Source: Flavobacterium sp. MFBS3-15
GTDB taxonomy: Bacteria; Bacteroidota; Bacteroidia; Flavobacteriales; Flavobacteriaceae
Direction: 5' to 3'
Length of the DNA stretch: 64,000 bases
Assembly: GCF_026107645.2 (NCBI RefSeq)
Contig: NZ_JAPCHV010000003.1
Coordinates: 62,001 to 126,000 of the forward strand
A program made the translations under genes and the position numbers. Numbering within the stretch: the stretch's first letter is position 1; every line of letters begins with the position of its first letter. The notes under the pieces are model-generated. The model was not told where the DNA came from, made no database searches, and worked only from the letters and a program-made list of their open reading frames with translations. This document shows, in pieces, positions 52,780 through 61,411 of the stretch.

Positions 52780-53348
52780 AAATTTTAAAGAGAATCGGGA
52801 TTTTTGCGGTGCTGCTCTCGTTTGCAGCAGGGGTAACAGGCTGCGGTGAGGATGCAGTCCCGAAACCCCAGGCCTACCTGAGGCTTGATTATCCTATGGG
52901 GACGTATGTGCCTTACACCGGCGACTGCCCTTATACTTTCGGCTATAATTCCCTGGCCAAAGTGACCGATAAAGGAAATTGCAACCTTGTCCTGCAATAT
53001 CCTAAAATGAAGGCAACCGTGTTTCTTACCTACAAGCAGGTGGATGATAAAAACCTGGAACTGTTGCTTCGCGATGCGCAAAAACTGACCTATGAGCACG
53101 TAATAAAGGCTGATGAGATACTGGAGCAGCCTTACCTTAACTACGACCGTAAAGTGTACGGGATGTTTTACCAGGTAGGGGGCAATGCGGCTACCAACGC
53201 GCAGTTTTACGTGACCGACAGTACACGCCACTTCCTTACCGGGTCGATGTATTTCTACGCAAAACCGAATTATGATTCTATATTGCCTGCCGCCAGCTAC
53301 ATCAAGGACGACATGCGCAACCTCATGGAAACCATCAGGTGGAAATAG
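52776..53348 (+). CDS. gldD: Gliding motility lipoprotein GldD
   Basis: This 190-residue protein has a lipoprotein signal (lipobox VTGC, Cys23). The mature part follows (LRLDYPMGTYVPYTGDCPYT, IKADEILEQPYLNYDRKVYG and the end LMETIRWK). GldD is required for gliding and type IX secretion in Flavobacterium and localises to the envelope. Its start overlaps the gldE stop by four bases, the typical coupled arrangement. Confidence 0.92.
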   Translation: MKILKRIGIFAVLLSFAAGVTGCGEDAVPKPQAYLRLDYPMGTYVPYTGDCPYTFGYNSLAKVTDKGNCNLVLQYPKMKATVFLTYKQVDDKNLELLLRDAQKLTYEHVIKADEILEQPYLNYDRKVYGMFYQVGGNAATNAQFYVTDSTRHFLTGSMYFYAKPNYDSILPAASYIKDDMRNLMETIRWK

Positions 53349-53481
53349 TCTTGTTTTAGACGCGAAACCTGTCCCGCGAAAGGCGTGTTTACACTAATTC
53401 TGACCCTAAAAGTCGGGAGGCTAATGTTGAGATACATCCATGCGTCTCCGCCTTTTTGCATATATCATAAACCCCAAAAGC

Positions 53482-53508
53482 AAAAACCCCCGCGAAAGCG
53501 AGGGTCTA
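53482..53508 (-). terminator. Terminator of ahcY
   Basis: On the minus strand, accctcgc pairs with gcgggggt (one G-U) around tttc, followed by TTTTTG. The spacer 53349-53481 to its left holds a tgtcccgcgaaaggcg fragment and nothing recognisable otherwise. Confidence 0.8.
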
Positions 53509-53526
53509 TTATGGATTTGAGTGTAG

Positions 53527-53562
53527 CTCAATCTGAAATCTGAAATCTACAATCTGAAATAA
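53527..53562. repeat. ATCTGAAATC-type repeat
   Basis: The sequence caatctgaaatctgaaatct and then acaatctgaaat is preceded by gtgtagctca, as at 49085. It ends just downstream of the ahcY stop. Confidence 0.65.
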
Positions 53563-53563
53563 A

Positions 53564-54880
53564 TTAGTAACGGTAGTACTCCGGCTTAAATGGCCCTTGT
53601 ACGTCTACACCAATGTAGGCAGCCTGGTCCTCGCGAAGTGTTTCAAGCTCAACGCCCAGTTTTTCAAGGTGAAGCGAAGCTACTTTTTCATCAAGGTGCT
53701 TAGGCAGCATGTATACTTTGTTTTCGTATTTGTCGCTGTTCGCCCAAAGCTCCAGCTGTGCAAGTGTCTGGTTCGTGAACGAGTTGCTCATTACAAAGCT
53801 TGGGTGTCCTGTAGCGCATCCAAGGTTCACAAGGCGGCCTTCAGCAAGGATGATAATGTCTTTACCGTTGATGGTATATTTATCCACCTGCGGCTTGATC
53901 TCCACTTTGCTTGCGCCGTGGGTCTTGTTAAGCCATGCCATGTCGATCTCGTTGTCGAAGTGCCCAATGTTGCAAACTACGGTTTTGTCCTTCATTTTTT
54001 CGAAGTGGCTTCCCACAACGATATCTTTATTTCCGGTAGTTGTGATGATGATATCGGCATTCGCGATAACGGTATCCAGCCTTTTTACCTCATAACCGTC
54101 CATGGCAGCCTGAAGCGCACATATAGGGTCGATTTCAGTTACCGTAACTATAGATCCCGCACCGCGGAAAGAAGCAGCAGTACCTTTGCCAACGTCGCCA
54201 TAGCCGCATACTACTACGCGCTTTCCGGCAAGCATAAGGTCGGTAGCACGGCGGATAGCATCCACAGCACTCTCTTTGCAGCCATATTTGTTGTCGAATT
54301 TCGACTTGGTAACGGAGTCATTTACGTTGATGGCCGGCATTACGAGCGTGCCGTTCTTCATCCTTTCATAAAGGCGGTGTACACCTGTAGTAGTTTCCTC
54401 GCTAAGTCCTTTGATGCCTGCGGCAAGCTCCGGGAAACGGTCGAATACCATATTGGTAAGGTCGCCACCATCGTCAAGTATCATGTTCAGAGGCTCACGG
54501 TTTTCGCCAAACCAAAGTGTCTGCTCGATACACCAGTCAAACTCCTCTTCGTTCATTCCTTTCCATGCGTATACAGAAATGCCGGCAGCAGCGATTGCAG
54601 CAGCAGCGTGGTCCTGTGTAGAGAAAATGTTGCATGAGCTCCAGGTAACTTCAGCACCCAGGGCAACAAGCGTTTCTATTAGCACGGCAGTTTGTATGGT
54701 CATGTGAAGGCAGCCTGCAATGCGCGCGCCTTTAAGCGGCTGCGATGCGCCATATTCCTTCCTTAGCGACATTAGGCCTGGCATTTCTGCCTCGGCAAGC
54801 TCTATCTCTTTCCTGCCCCATTCCGCAAGGGAAATATCTTTTACTTTATAAGCCACAAAAGGCATTGTGTTAGTACTCAT
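53564..54880 (-). CDS. ahcY: S-adenosylhomocysteinase
   Basis: This 438-residue cytoplasmic NAD-dependent enzyme hydrolyses S-adenosylhomocysteine to adenosine and homocysteine, recycling the product of SAM-dependent methylation. Characteristic segments: [20 protein letters not shown] near the N-terminus, the substrate region [20 protein letters not shown] and the NAD-binding [17 protein letters not shown]. The end PFKPEYYRY is the conserved C-terminal Lys/Tyr tail. Length is normal. It has its own terminator and is divergent from the phosphopantetheinyl transferase gene. Confidence 0.97.
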   Translation of the reverse strand: MSTNTMPFVAYKVKDISLAEWGRKEIELAEAEMPGLMSLRKEYGASQPLKGARIAGCLHMTIQTAVLIETLVALGAEVTWSSCNIFSTQDHAAAAIAAAGISVYAWKGMNEEEFDWCIEQTLWFGENREPLNMILDDGGDLTNMVFDRFPELAAGIKGLSEETTTGVHRLYERMKNGTLVMPAINVNDSVTKSKFDNKYGCKESAVDAIRRATDLMLAGKRVVVCGYGDVGKGTAASFRGAGSIVTVTEIDPICALQAAMDGYEVKRLDTVIANADIIITTTGNKDIVVGSHFEKMKDKTVVCNIGHFDNEIDMAWLNKTHGASKVEIKPQVDKYTINGKDIIILAEGRLVNLGCATGHPSFVMSNSFTNQTLAQLELWANSDKYENKVYMLPKHLDEKVASLHLEKLGVELETLREDQAAYIGVDVQGPFKPEYYRY

Positions 54881-54888
54881 GAATATTG

Positions 54889-54896
54889 TATATTTG
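54889..54896 (+). promoter_or_regulatory. Predicted promoter of the PPTase-pnuC-DUF4301 operon
   Basis: TATATTTG fits TAnnTTTG with a possible TTG -33 element 21 bases upstream. It would give a leader of about 100 bases before the ATG at 55005. Weak on its own. Confidence 0.35.
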
Positions 54897-55004
54897 TATT
54901 AGCAAAAAATTTTTGCAAAGTTAGTGAATTGGTTTTTAATCAGCGCTTTTAAAAACAATAATACTTTGGTATTGGCAATCCTTTTGCCGGCCTTTAATCA
55001 TACA

Positions 55005-55649
55005 ATGCCTCTATACAAATCTGTAATTATAGCCCCGGGTACACGGCTTCTTGTCTGGAAGATAACCGAAACCATTGAGGAACTTGCCGAAGGATTGCTC
55101 CTGAAGGATTCCTGCGTGGTGAAATTTGAAAAAATGCAGTCGGACCAGCACCGCAAAGCGCTCCTTAGCGTGCGGAGGCTCATGCAGGAGATGGGCTACA
55201 CCGACCTGGACCTGTATTACGGGCCGGACGGCAAACCCCACCTCAATGACGGGACAAATATCTCCATAACCCATTCGTATTCCTTTGCGGCGGTCATTAT
55301 CGGCAGCCGCAATACTGGAATCGACATGGAGCTGCAGCGCGAAAAAGTGATCACGATAGCAGACAAATTCATCGAGCCCGAATTTGCTTACCTCGACCCG
55401 CTGCACCTGGAGGAATACATGCGCAAGCTTATTGTGATATGGTGCGTTAAGGAGGCGGTGTACAAAATGGTGTCGCGTAAAGGCCTCAGCTTTAAGCAGC
55501 ACATCAATGTATATAATTTTGACATGGCCGAAGGCAAGGGTATGGCCGGCGTGTCTTTTGAAGAGATAAATGAGGCTTTTCGTTTTTATTTTGAAGAAAC
55601 TGACGGATTTACCCTGGCGTGGTGCCTGGATAATAATGAGGAAGGATGA
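55005..55649 (+). CDS. 4'-phosphopantetheinyl transferase family protein
   Basis: This 214-residue enzyme of the Sfp/AcpT type attaches phosphopantetheine to carrier proteins in the cytoplasm. The two magnesium/CoA motifs are seen as G105-I-D-M-E109 (GIDMELQ) and W146-C-V-K-E-x3-K154 (WCVKEAVYKMVSRKG). The ATG at 55005 (MPLYKSVIIA) is preferred over an upstream in-frame ATG that would add a hydrophobic segment lacking in the family. Its stop overlaps the pnuC start (ATGATG region), so the genes are coupled. Confidence 0.9.
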   Translation: MPLYKSVIIAPGTRLLVWKITETIEELAEGLLLKDSCVVKFEKMQSDQHRKALLSVRRLMQEMGYTDLDLYYGPDGKPHLNDGTNISITHSYSFAAVIIGSRNTGIDMELQREKVITIADKFIEPEFAYLDPLHLEEYMRKLIVIWCVKEAVYKMVSRKGLSFKQHINVYNFDMAEGKGMAGVSFEEINEAFRFYFEETDGFTLAWCLDNNEEG

Positions 55650-56278
55650 TGCAGGAAATAGCAGATTTTCTCTTTGGGCAGTTTGAGGGATATACACCGC
55701 TGACCCTGTCGCTGGAGCTGACAGCCATTTTCTTTGGGCTCCTCAGCGTGATATTTTCGGCGCGCAACAGCATATTGGTGTACCCGACAGGGATAGTGAG
55801 CACGGTAATTTTTGTTTACATCTTCTATGTGGCAGACCTTTACGGCGATATCATAATCAACGGGTATTATTTTTATATGAGTGTTTACGGCTGGGCACTG
55901 TGGGCGCGGGGAAATGGCGGCAATCACTTAAAAATAACCTCTGTAACCCCAAAAGATAATTTAACAATTCTTCTGATATTCATAATTTCGGTTATATTTG
56001 TTGCCCTTGTCTATTATAGGGCCGATTATTTTGGCGTTTGGTGGGCTTATGTCGACACTTTTACCACGGGCCTGTTCTTTGTTGGAATGTGGCTGCTGGC
56101 AAAGCGAAAGCTGGAAAACTGGATTTATCTCATAATAGGCGATATCATTGTTACAGGTGTTTATTTTTATAAAGGCCTTACGTTTACAGGTTTCTTTTAT
56201 ATAATTTTAACCATAATCGCCATCTTTGGCTATTTCGAATGGAAGAGAATATTACACAGCGAAAAACAGCTTCAGTAG
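55646..56278 (+). CDS. pnuC: PnuC-family vitamin transporter
   Basis: This is a 210-residue inner-membrane protein with about seven hydrophobic segments. Family hallmarks: YPTGIVSTVIFVYIFYVADL with YGDIIINGYYFYMSVYGWAL then WARG (a W-x-x-W pair), and later WWAYVDTFTTGLFFVGMW. PnuC proteins take up nicotinamide riboside; close relatives (PnuT, PnuX) take up thiamine or riboflavin, and sequence alone does not separate them here. This gene is not under the TPP riboswitch. It overlaps the PPTase gene by four bases and the DUF4301 gene by 40. Confidence 0.88.
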   Translation: MMQEIADFLFGQFEGYTPLTLSLELTAIFFGLLSVIFSARNSILVYPTGIVSTVIFVYIFYVADLYGDIIINGYYFYMSVYGWALWARGNGGNHLKITSVTPKDNLTILLIFIISVIFVALVYYRADYFGVWWAYVDTFTTGLFFVGMWLLAKRKLENWIYLIIGDIIVTGVYFYKGLTFTGFFYIILTIIAIFGYFEWKRILHSEKQLQ

Positions 56279-58128
56279 CTATAAACATTTATACTAATGC
56301 TCCGGCCCAGCACAAATCACTTGGCGATTTGCTTTCGGGATTCATAAATCCTGACGGCAAAGATGCACGTGAATTTATCTTCCGGATCGTCGGGCCTGCT
56401 TCTGTGGCCGAAAATGAGAATGGGGGGGAGTCACTGCACATTGTGGATGAAAATAGTACAGGCTGGGAAAAACTATTGAAACTGCTGGGTAAGAAAGGCT
56501 CAAGTTATATTACTATTCCCGGTAATAATATCCATGAGGAAGCCAGAGCTGCAATTAAAAATCTTGAAGATACACTGGACATGGGTTTTTCGGTAGCGGA
56601 TTATGCCCAAATGGCCCAAATTGGAATCCCTGTTGAAAAAGTGCGCAGCCAGCTTGTGATTTTCAGGAATGGCATCGGCAAGGTACAGCTAAAGAAACCT
56701 GCCACACTTAGTGATGGCATTGTTGATATGTACGATTCCAGGGCGCAAGAGCTTGCCGCTTATTTTGACCAAAGAAAAGATAGTCTTAAACTGATGAAGT
56801 TCGTCCCTGCCTCGGGCGCCGCGAGCCGTATGTTTAAATTCGTTCTTGAGTTCCTTGCCGGGTTCGATGCAGAAAAAGAAACCATCAACGCTTATATCAA
56901 CCGCAGAGAGGACGAGTCGCTCAGGACATTCCTCATTGGTATCGATAAATTTCCCTTTTTCAATGAAGTGCTGGCCGTTACCAAAGAAAGGGAAGATTAT
57001 AGCGCATTGACGAAGGACAGGCGTTATTTTGGCTTTATAAAGACAATGCTTAACGATAGTGCGTTTGATTATGCCAATAAGCCCAAAGGCATCCTGCCAT
57101 TTCACAAATATGAAGATTTTACTGCTACACCGGTATATGAGCACCTGAAAGAGGCAGCTGCCTACGCGAGTTCGCAGGGCGTGGCCGACGTTCATTTTAC
57201 CATATCGGAGGAGCACCTGGATGGTTTTCTCGATGCGATTAAAGAAGCTAAAGTGAGAGTGGAGGCAGAGTATGGTATTTCAATCAATATCAGTTTTTCT
57301 TACCAGCATAAGCAAACCGACACTATTGCGGTTGACATACAAAACCGGCCATTCCGCAATGAAGATGGCACCCTGCTCTTCAGGCCGGGCGGGCATGGCG
57401 CCCTGATACAAAACCTGAACGGGCTTGATGCGGACATTGTATTTGTAAAGAATATAGATAATGTAAGCCTTAACCATATTGATGCTATTGCATTCAATAA
57501 AAAAGCGCTTGCGGGGCAGCTGATTGAGCTGCAGGAGCAGGTATTTGAATGCCTCCGTAAAATAGAGCAGGGCGATGTAACCGGGCAGGAGCTCAGGAAT
57601 ATGTTTGCGTTTGCAATGGCTAAGCTGTCTGTTGATGTCCCGAAGGATATCATGAAATTTACACATGAGCACAGGCTGGAATTTGCCAGGAAAATATTCA
57701 ACAGGCCCATACGCGTTTGCGGCATGGTAAAGAACGAAGGCGAACCCGGAGGGGGGCCTTTCTGGGTAAAAGGTGATGACGGGAAGCTGTCGCTCCAGAT
57801 CGTTGAAAGCTCACAGATAGACCTTGAAAACCCGGCACAAAAGGAAATATTGGCATCGTCAACACACTTCAACCCGGTTGATTTGGTTTGCGGGCTTAAA
57901 GATTATAAAGGGCAGAGGTTCGACCTTAACGATTTTGTAGACCCATCCACCGGTTTTATCGTTTATAAGAACAAAATGGGCAAAGACCTGAAGTCTTATG
58001 AGCTTCCGGGACTCTGGAACGGGGCGATGGCAGGGTGGATCACCGTTTTTGCCGAAGTGCCGCTAACTACTTTCAGTCCCGTTAAAACCGTTAATGATTT
58101 GTTGAAACCGGCACATCAACCTTTGTAA
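56239..58128 (+). CDS. DUF4301 protein with N-terminal extension
   Basis: This 629-residue protein carries a DUF4301 domain from about residue 115: MGFSVADYAQMAQIGIPVEK then VRSQLVIFRNGIGKVQLKKP and KFVPASGAASRMFKF. The usual length is about 510 residues; here about 115 extra residues precede it. An internal ATG at 56581 would give the usual length, so the extension could be an overlapping start artefact. But the frame is open and overlaps pnuC by 40 bases with no break. DUF4301 proteins carry a nucleotidyl-like segment and their function is unknown. The spacer to arfB holds ATCTGAAATC repeats. Confidence 0.8.
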   Translation: MEENITQRKTASVAINIYTNAPAQHKSLGDLLSGFINPDGKDAREFIFRIVGPASVAENENGGESLHIVDENSTGWEKLLKLLGKKGSSYITIPGNNIHEEARAAIKNLEDTLDMGFSVADYAQMAQIGIPVEKVRSQLVIFRNGIGKVQLKKPATLSDGIVDMYDSRAQELAAYFDQRKDSLKLMKFVPASGAASRMFKFVLEFLAGFDAEKETINAYINRREDESLRTFLIGIDKFPFFNEVLAVTKEREDYSALTKDRRYFGFIKTMLNDSAFDYANKPKGILPFHKYEDFTATPVYEHLKEAAAYASSQGVADVHFTISEEHLDGFLDAIKEAKVRVEAEYGISINISFSYQHKQTDTIAVDIQNRPFRNEDGTLLFRPGGHGALIQNLNGLDADIVFVKNIDNVSLNHIDAIAFNKKALAGQLIELQEQVFECLRKIEQGDVTGQELRNMFAFAMAKLSVDVPKDIMKFTHEHRLEFARKIFNRPIRVCGMVKNEGEPGGGPFWVKGDDGKLSLQIVESSQIDLENPAQKEILASSTHFNPVDLVCGLKDYKGQRFDLNDFVDPSTGFIVYKNKMGKDLKSYELPGLWNGAMAGWITVFAEVPLTTFSPVKTVNDLLKPAHQPL

Positions 58129-58226
58129 TTTCAGATTTCAGATTGTAGATTTCAGATTTGCCACTCTTGCACTTTAAGGAGTGTTAGCATCCGGGTGAAG
58201 TTCAATCTGACATCTGACATCTGAAA
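58128..58226. repeat. ATCTGAAATC-type repeats flanking arfB, left block
   Basis: One copy reads tttcagatttcagattgtag then atttcagatttg. A diverged copy, ttcaatctgacatctgacat then ctgaaataat, lies directly upstream of the arfB ATG. Confidence 0.6.
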
Positions 58227-58230
58227 TAAT

Positions 58231-58632
58231 ATGGATAAAGAAAAGATAGTACAGGAACTTGATTATAAAGCCGTTCGAAGCAGCGGGGCAGGGGGGCAGA
58301 ACGTGAATAAAGTGGCCTCCAAGGTCGTGCTGAGCTTTGACCTGGCCAATTCGCAATCGCTTACCGATGAGGAAAAAGCACTTGCCGAAACCCGCCTGGC
58401 ATCGCGCCTGACAACTGAAAAGATATTGATATTGCACTGCGACGAAGACCGCAGCCAGCTTCGCAATAAAGACATTGTAACAAAGCGCTTCCTGGAGGTT
58501 ATGGATAGCGCCCTGAAAGTGGTAAAACCCCGAAAGGCAACGAAAATCCCACCTGCCGTCATCAAGAAACGCATTGAGAACAAGCGCAGGCAATCGGAGA
58601 TCAAACAGTCTCGCAGGAGGCCTAATATTTGA
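58231..58632 (+). CDS. arfB: Alternative ribosome-rescue factor ArfB (peptidyl-tRNA hydrolase)
   Basis: This 133-residue protein releases stalled ribosomes by hydrolysing peptidyl-tRNA. The release-factor GGQ motif lies in SSGAGGQNVNK (Gly21-Gly22-Gln23), and the C-terminal Lys/Arg-rich tail (KKRIENKRRQSEIKQSRRRP) enters the mRNA channel. Length and layout match YaeJ/ArfB. It lies between two blocks of ATCTGAAATC repeats. Confidence 0.93.
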   Translation: MDKEKIVQELDYKAVRSSGAGGQNVNKVASKVVLSFDLANSQSLTDEEKALAETRLASRLTTEKILILHCDEDRSQLRNKDIVTKRFLEVMDSALKVVKPRKATKIPPAVIKKRIENKRRQSEIKQSRRRPNI

Positions 58633-58740
58633 TTTCAGATCTCTGATTTCTGATTGAGCTTCACTCATAATCTTCAAATTACAAGGTTTTTTTGGGCTTG
58701 AGTGGAAAAATCTGAAATCTACAATCTGAAATCTGAAATA
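58633..58740. repeat. ATCTGAAATC-type repeats flanking arfB, right block
   Basis: Copies read gatttcagatctctgatttc then tgattgag, and aatctgaaatctacaatctg then aaatctgaaata. The block ends just before the TPP riboswitch promoter. Confidence 0.6.
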
Positions 58741-58746
58741 AAAAAG

Positions 58747-58754
58747 TACATTTG
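58747..58754 (+). promoter_or_regulatory. Predicted promoter of the TPP-regulated receptor
   Basis: TACATTTG fits TAnnTTTG and lies just upstream of the riboswitch, so the transcript would begin within the first bases of the aptamer. Confidence 0.5.
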
Positions 58755-58759
58755 CCCCG

Positions 58760-58836
58760 TCTCAAAGGGGTGCCCTAAACAATCGGGCTGAGATCATACC
58801 CAAAGAACCTGGGCGGGTAATGCCGCCAAGGGAAAC
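58760..58836 (+). promoter_or_regulatory. TPP riboswitch (THI element)
   Basis: The conserved aptamer segments are present in order: ggggtgcc (58767-58774), ctgagat (58788-58794), acccaaagaacctg (58798-58811) and cgggtaatgccg (58814-58825) followed by a gggaa end. This is the standard TPP-binding fold. It lies 108 bases before the TonB receptor ATG with no other gene between, so it should repress the receptor when thiamine pyrophosphate is plentiful. The expression platform is probably between 58837 and 58943, but no clear terminator or anti-terminator could be settled by eye. Confidence 0.9.
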
Positions 58837-58943
58837 AGGCAAAACCAATGCGGAGTGCACGCCGCCGGAATTGCCAGGAACATCATTTTACTAATTTTAA
58901 ACAAAAGAATAATCGCCCCTTTTATTCGTAAAACATTTTACGG

Positions 58944-61136
58944 ATGAAAATTTTATTTTTTGAAAGTCAAAAAGCTGCAAAACTTGTCCCGCAGTGGCGG
59001 GAGCTGCAAAGTTGCAAAGCAGGGCTAATTACTGCTTTCTCACTTTTCTCATTTGCTGCGCTGGCACAGGAGCCTGTACTACAGGACAGCGTTAAAACAC
59101 AGGAATACAAGCTCGATGAGGTTTTGGTACAGGCCGTACGCGCCAACAGCAAAACGCCGGTTACCTTCAGCAATGTTTCGAAAGAGGAACTTGCGCCCCG
59201 CAACCTTGGGCAGGACATCCCGACACTTCTTAATTACCTTCCATCGGTTGTAACTACCACTGATGCAGGAAACGGCATTGGCTACAGCGGCATCCGTGTG
59301 CGTGGCGCCGATGCCACGAGGGTAAACGTAACCATCAACGGAATCCCGTACAACGACGCCGAATCGCAGGGGACCTTTTGGGTAAACATGCCCGATTTTG
59401 CCTCGTCTGCCGAAAACATCCAGCTGCAAAGGGGTGTAGGTACATCAACCAATGGCGCAGGCGCATTTGGCGCCAGCCTTAACGTGCTTACGGATGCTTT
59501 TAAGCACGAGGCCGAAGGTGAAATTTCGAATTCTTTCGGGAGCTTCAATTCGCGCAAGCACACGGTAAAATTCAGCTCCGGGCTGATGAACGACCGCTTT
59601 GAGCTGGCAGGCCGCCTGTCGAACATAGCGTCCGATGGTTATATCGACCGCGCGTCATCCGACCTGAAGTCCTATTTTTTACAGGGTACTTATGTTGGTA
59701 ATACAACATTGATTAAAGCATTGGTTTTTGGAGGCAGTGAGCGCACCTACCAGGCATGGAACGGCATTGATGCCGCTACAATGGCCAGCGACAGGCAATA
59801 CAATTATTCCGGTATGTATACCGATGCCGAAGGCAACACGCGTTTTTATGACAATGAAACCGATAATTACCAGCAGGACCACTACCAATTGCATTGGAAC
59901 GAGCGCCTGAGCGACGTGTGGAGCACTAACCTGGCGTTTCATTATACCATTGGCAAAGGCTATTACGAGAACTACCGCGACAATGATACCTATGCTGATT
60001 ATGGTTTGCAGCCGGTAATTGTGGATGGTGTGGAGATTACCGAAGAAGACCTGATAACCCGCAAATGGCTTAAGAACGATTTTTACGGAACGACTTTCTC
60101 TGCTAATTATAAAAAGGAAGCCCTTGATGTGGTTTTTGGCGGTGCCTACAACAAGTATGAGGGCGACCACTTTGGCGAAGTGATATGGGCGAGGTATTCG
60201 TCGGATACGCAGCCGGACGATCATTACTATGATGATTATGCCGCCAAGACCGACCTGAATGTATATGCGAAAGCAAATTATAATGTAACCGCTAAGCTGA
60301 ATCTTTTTGGCGACCTGCAGTACCGTACAGTGAACTACAAAGCTAACGGCGTACTGGCCGATCCGGTGGATGATACCTTCAATTTCTTTAACCCGAAAGC
60401 AGGCCTTACCTACTCGCTCAATGACAAAAACACGCTTTACTTTTCATACGCCCGTGGCAACAAGGAACCGCGCCGCGATGACTATGAGAATGGCAGCACC
60501 AAGGCCGAAAGCCTTAACGATTTTGAGCTGGGCTGGAGGTTTAAGGCAGGCCGTACCAACATCAATGTGAACACCTACTATATGCGTTATAAGGACCAGC
60601 TTGTGCTGACAGGCGCGCTTAACGACGTGGGTGCACCCGTATATGCCAACAGCGGCGACAGCTACCGACTTGGCCTTGAGGCCGATGCAGCGATTGCACT
60701 GACCAACGAATTCACGCTAAGGCCGAACATTGCCATAAGCGATAACAAGAACATCGACTTTTTTAACGAAACCGAAGAGGGCGTACAGAACCTGGGCAAG
60801 ACGGAGATTGCCTTTTCACCCTCTGTTATCGGGGCAGTACAGCTGATATACCGCAAAAGCGGTTTCCAGGGGATGCTGGCCACAAAATATGTGGGCGAGC
60901 AGTTCATGGACAACCTCGAGTCTGACAATGCCACGCTGGATGCCTACACGACTACCGACATAAATGTAAGCTATGAATTTAAGCCAAAGAAGATATTCAA
61001 AGCCGTTATCCTGAGCGGGTTGGTAAACAATATATTTGATGAAGAGTACGCCTCCAACGGCTATATGTGGGGCGACCCCTACTATTATCCGCAGGCGGGC
61101 ATTAACTTCCTTGCAGGGTTAACACTGAAATTCTAA
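58944..61136 (+). CDS. TPP-riboswitch-controlled TonB-dependent receptor (thiamine uptake)
   Basis: This is a 730-residue outer-membrane receptor. The signal peptide is unusual: MKILFFESQ, then a repeat-derived KAAKLVPQWRELQSCK, then the hydrophobic AGLITAFSLFSFAALAQ. The plug (about 60-170) has SGIRVRGADATRVNVTINGI and PYNDAESQGTF; the barrel ends LAGLTLKF. Riboswitch control indicates thiamine or a precursor as substrate, as for OMR1-type receptors in Bacteroidota. No pnuT or thiamine-pyrophosphokinase gene follows. Confidence 0.9.
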   Translation: MKILFFESQKAAKLVPQWRELQSCKAGLITAFSLFSFAALAQEPVLQDSVKTQEYKLDEVLVQAVRANSKTPVTFSNVSKEELAPRNLGQDIPTLLNYLPSVVTTTDAGNGIGYSGIRVRGADATRVNVTINGIPYNDAESQGTFWVNMPDFASSAENIQLQRGVGTSTNGAGAFGASLNVLTDAFKHEAEGEISNSFGSFNSRKHTVKFSSGLMNDRFELAGRLSNIASDGYIDRASSDLKSYFLQGTYVGNTTLIKALVFGGSERTYQAWNGIDAATMASDRQYNYSGMYTDAEGNTRFYDNETDNYQQDHYQLHWNERLSDVWSTNLAFHYTIGKGYYENYRDNDTYADYGLQPVIVDGVEITEEDLITRKWLKNDFYGTTFSANYKKEALDVVFGGAYNKYEGDHFGEVIWARYSSDTQPDDHYYDDYAAKTDLNVYAKANYNVTAKLNLFGDLQYRTVNYKANGVLADPVDDTFNFFNPKAGLTYSLNDKNTLYFSYARGNKEPRRDDYENGSTKAESLNDFELGWRFKAGRTNINVNTYYMRYKDQLVLTGALNDVGAPVYANSGDSYRLGLEADAAIALTNEFTLRPNIAISDNKNIDFFNETEEGVQNLGKTEIAFSPSVIGAVQLIYRKSGFQGMLATKYVGEQFMDNLESDNATLDAYTTTDINVSYEFKPKKIFKAVILSGLVNNIFDEEYASNGYMWGDPYYYPQAGINFLAGLTLKF
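58965..59020 (+). repeat. Palindromic repeat inside the TonB-receptor signal region
   Basis: The perfect palindrome core tcccgc-agt-ggcggga (58987-59002) is flanked by gctgcaaaact and gctgcaaagttgcaaagc. It shares tgtcccgc..ggcggga with the mutY repeat (reverse complement) and encodes the polar stretch in the signal peptide. Confidence 0.6.
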
Positions 61137-61170
61137 TACACAGCTAAAAACTTACTACTACATTGAAAGG

Positions 61171-61200
61171 CAGGGAATCGGGAGGTTCCCTGTTTTTTTT
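61171..61200 (+). terminator. Terminator of the TPP-regulated receptor gene
   Basis: The stem cagggaa / ttccctg with loop tcgggagg is followed by eight T residues. Confidence 0.85.
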
Positions 61201-61373
61201 CCTATCCCCGGCCCTCTACTTTGGAGAGGGTGACGGAATGTGCTGACTCAGACTCACTCTTCCTGCATATTTCCATGCCTGGAAAGGTTGCAATGAGGTT
61301 TATGAGTGTAGCAGCCCCTCTCCTTTGGAGAGGGGTTGGGGTGAGGCCCTTTAGCAGAGAGGCTTGGGGGTGA
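61201..61373. repeat. Two ccctctcctttggagaggg palindromes
   Basis: The near-palindrome ccctctactttggagaggg (61212-61230) and cccctctcctttggagaggg followed by g (61315-61335) bracket a spacer. The second is followed by ttggggtgaggcccttt. A fragment of the same type occurs at 6794. No gene. Confidence 0.6.
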
Positions 61374-61411
61374 GGTTTTTTTTCTACCTTTATCTCACAC
61401 AACAAACTACC

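Noticed and set aside
54924..55004. In-frame N-terminal extension of the PPTase with a hydrophobic segment
   Set aside because: PPTases are soluble, the residues come before the normal first strand, and the predicted promoter lies just upstream.
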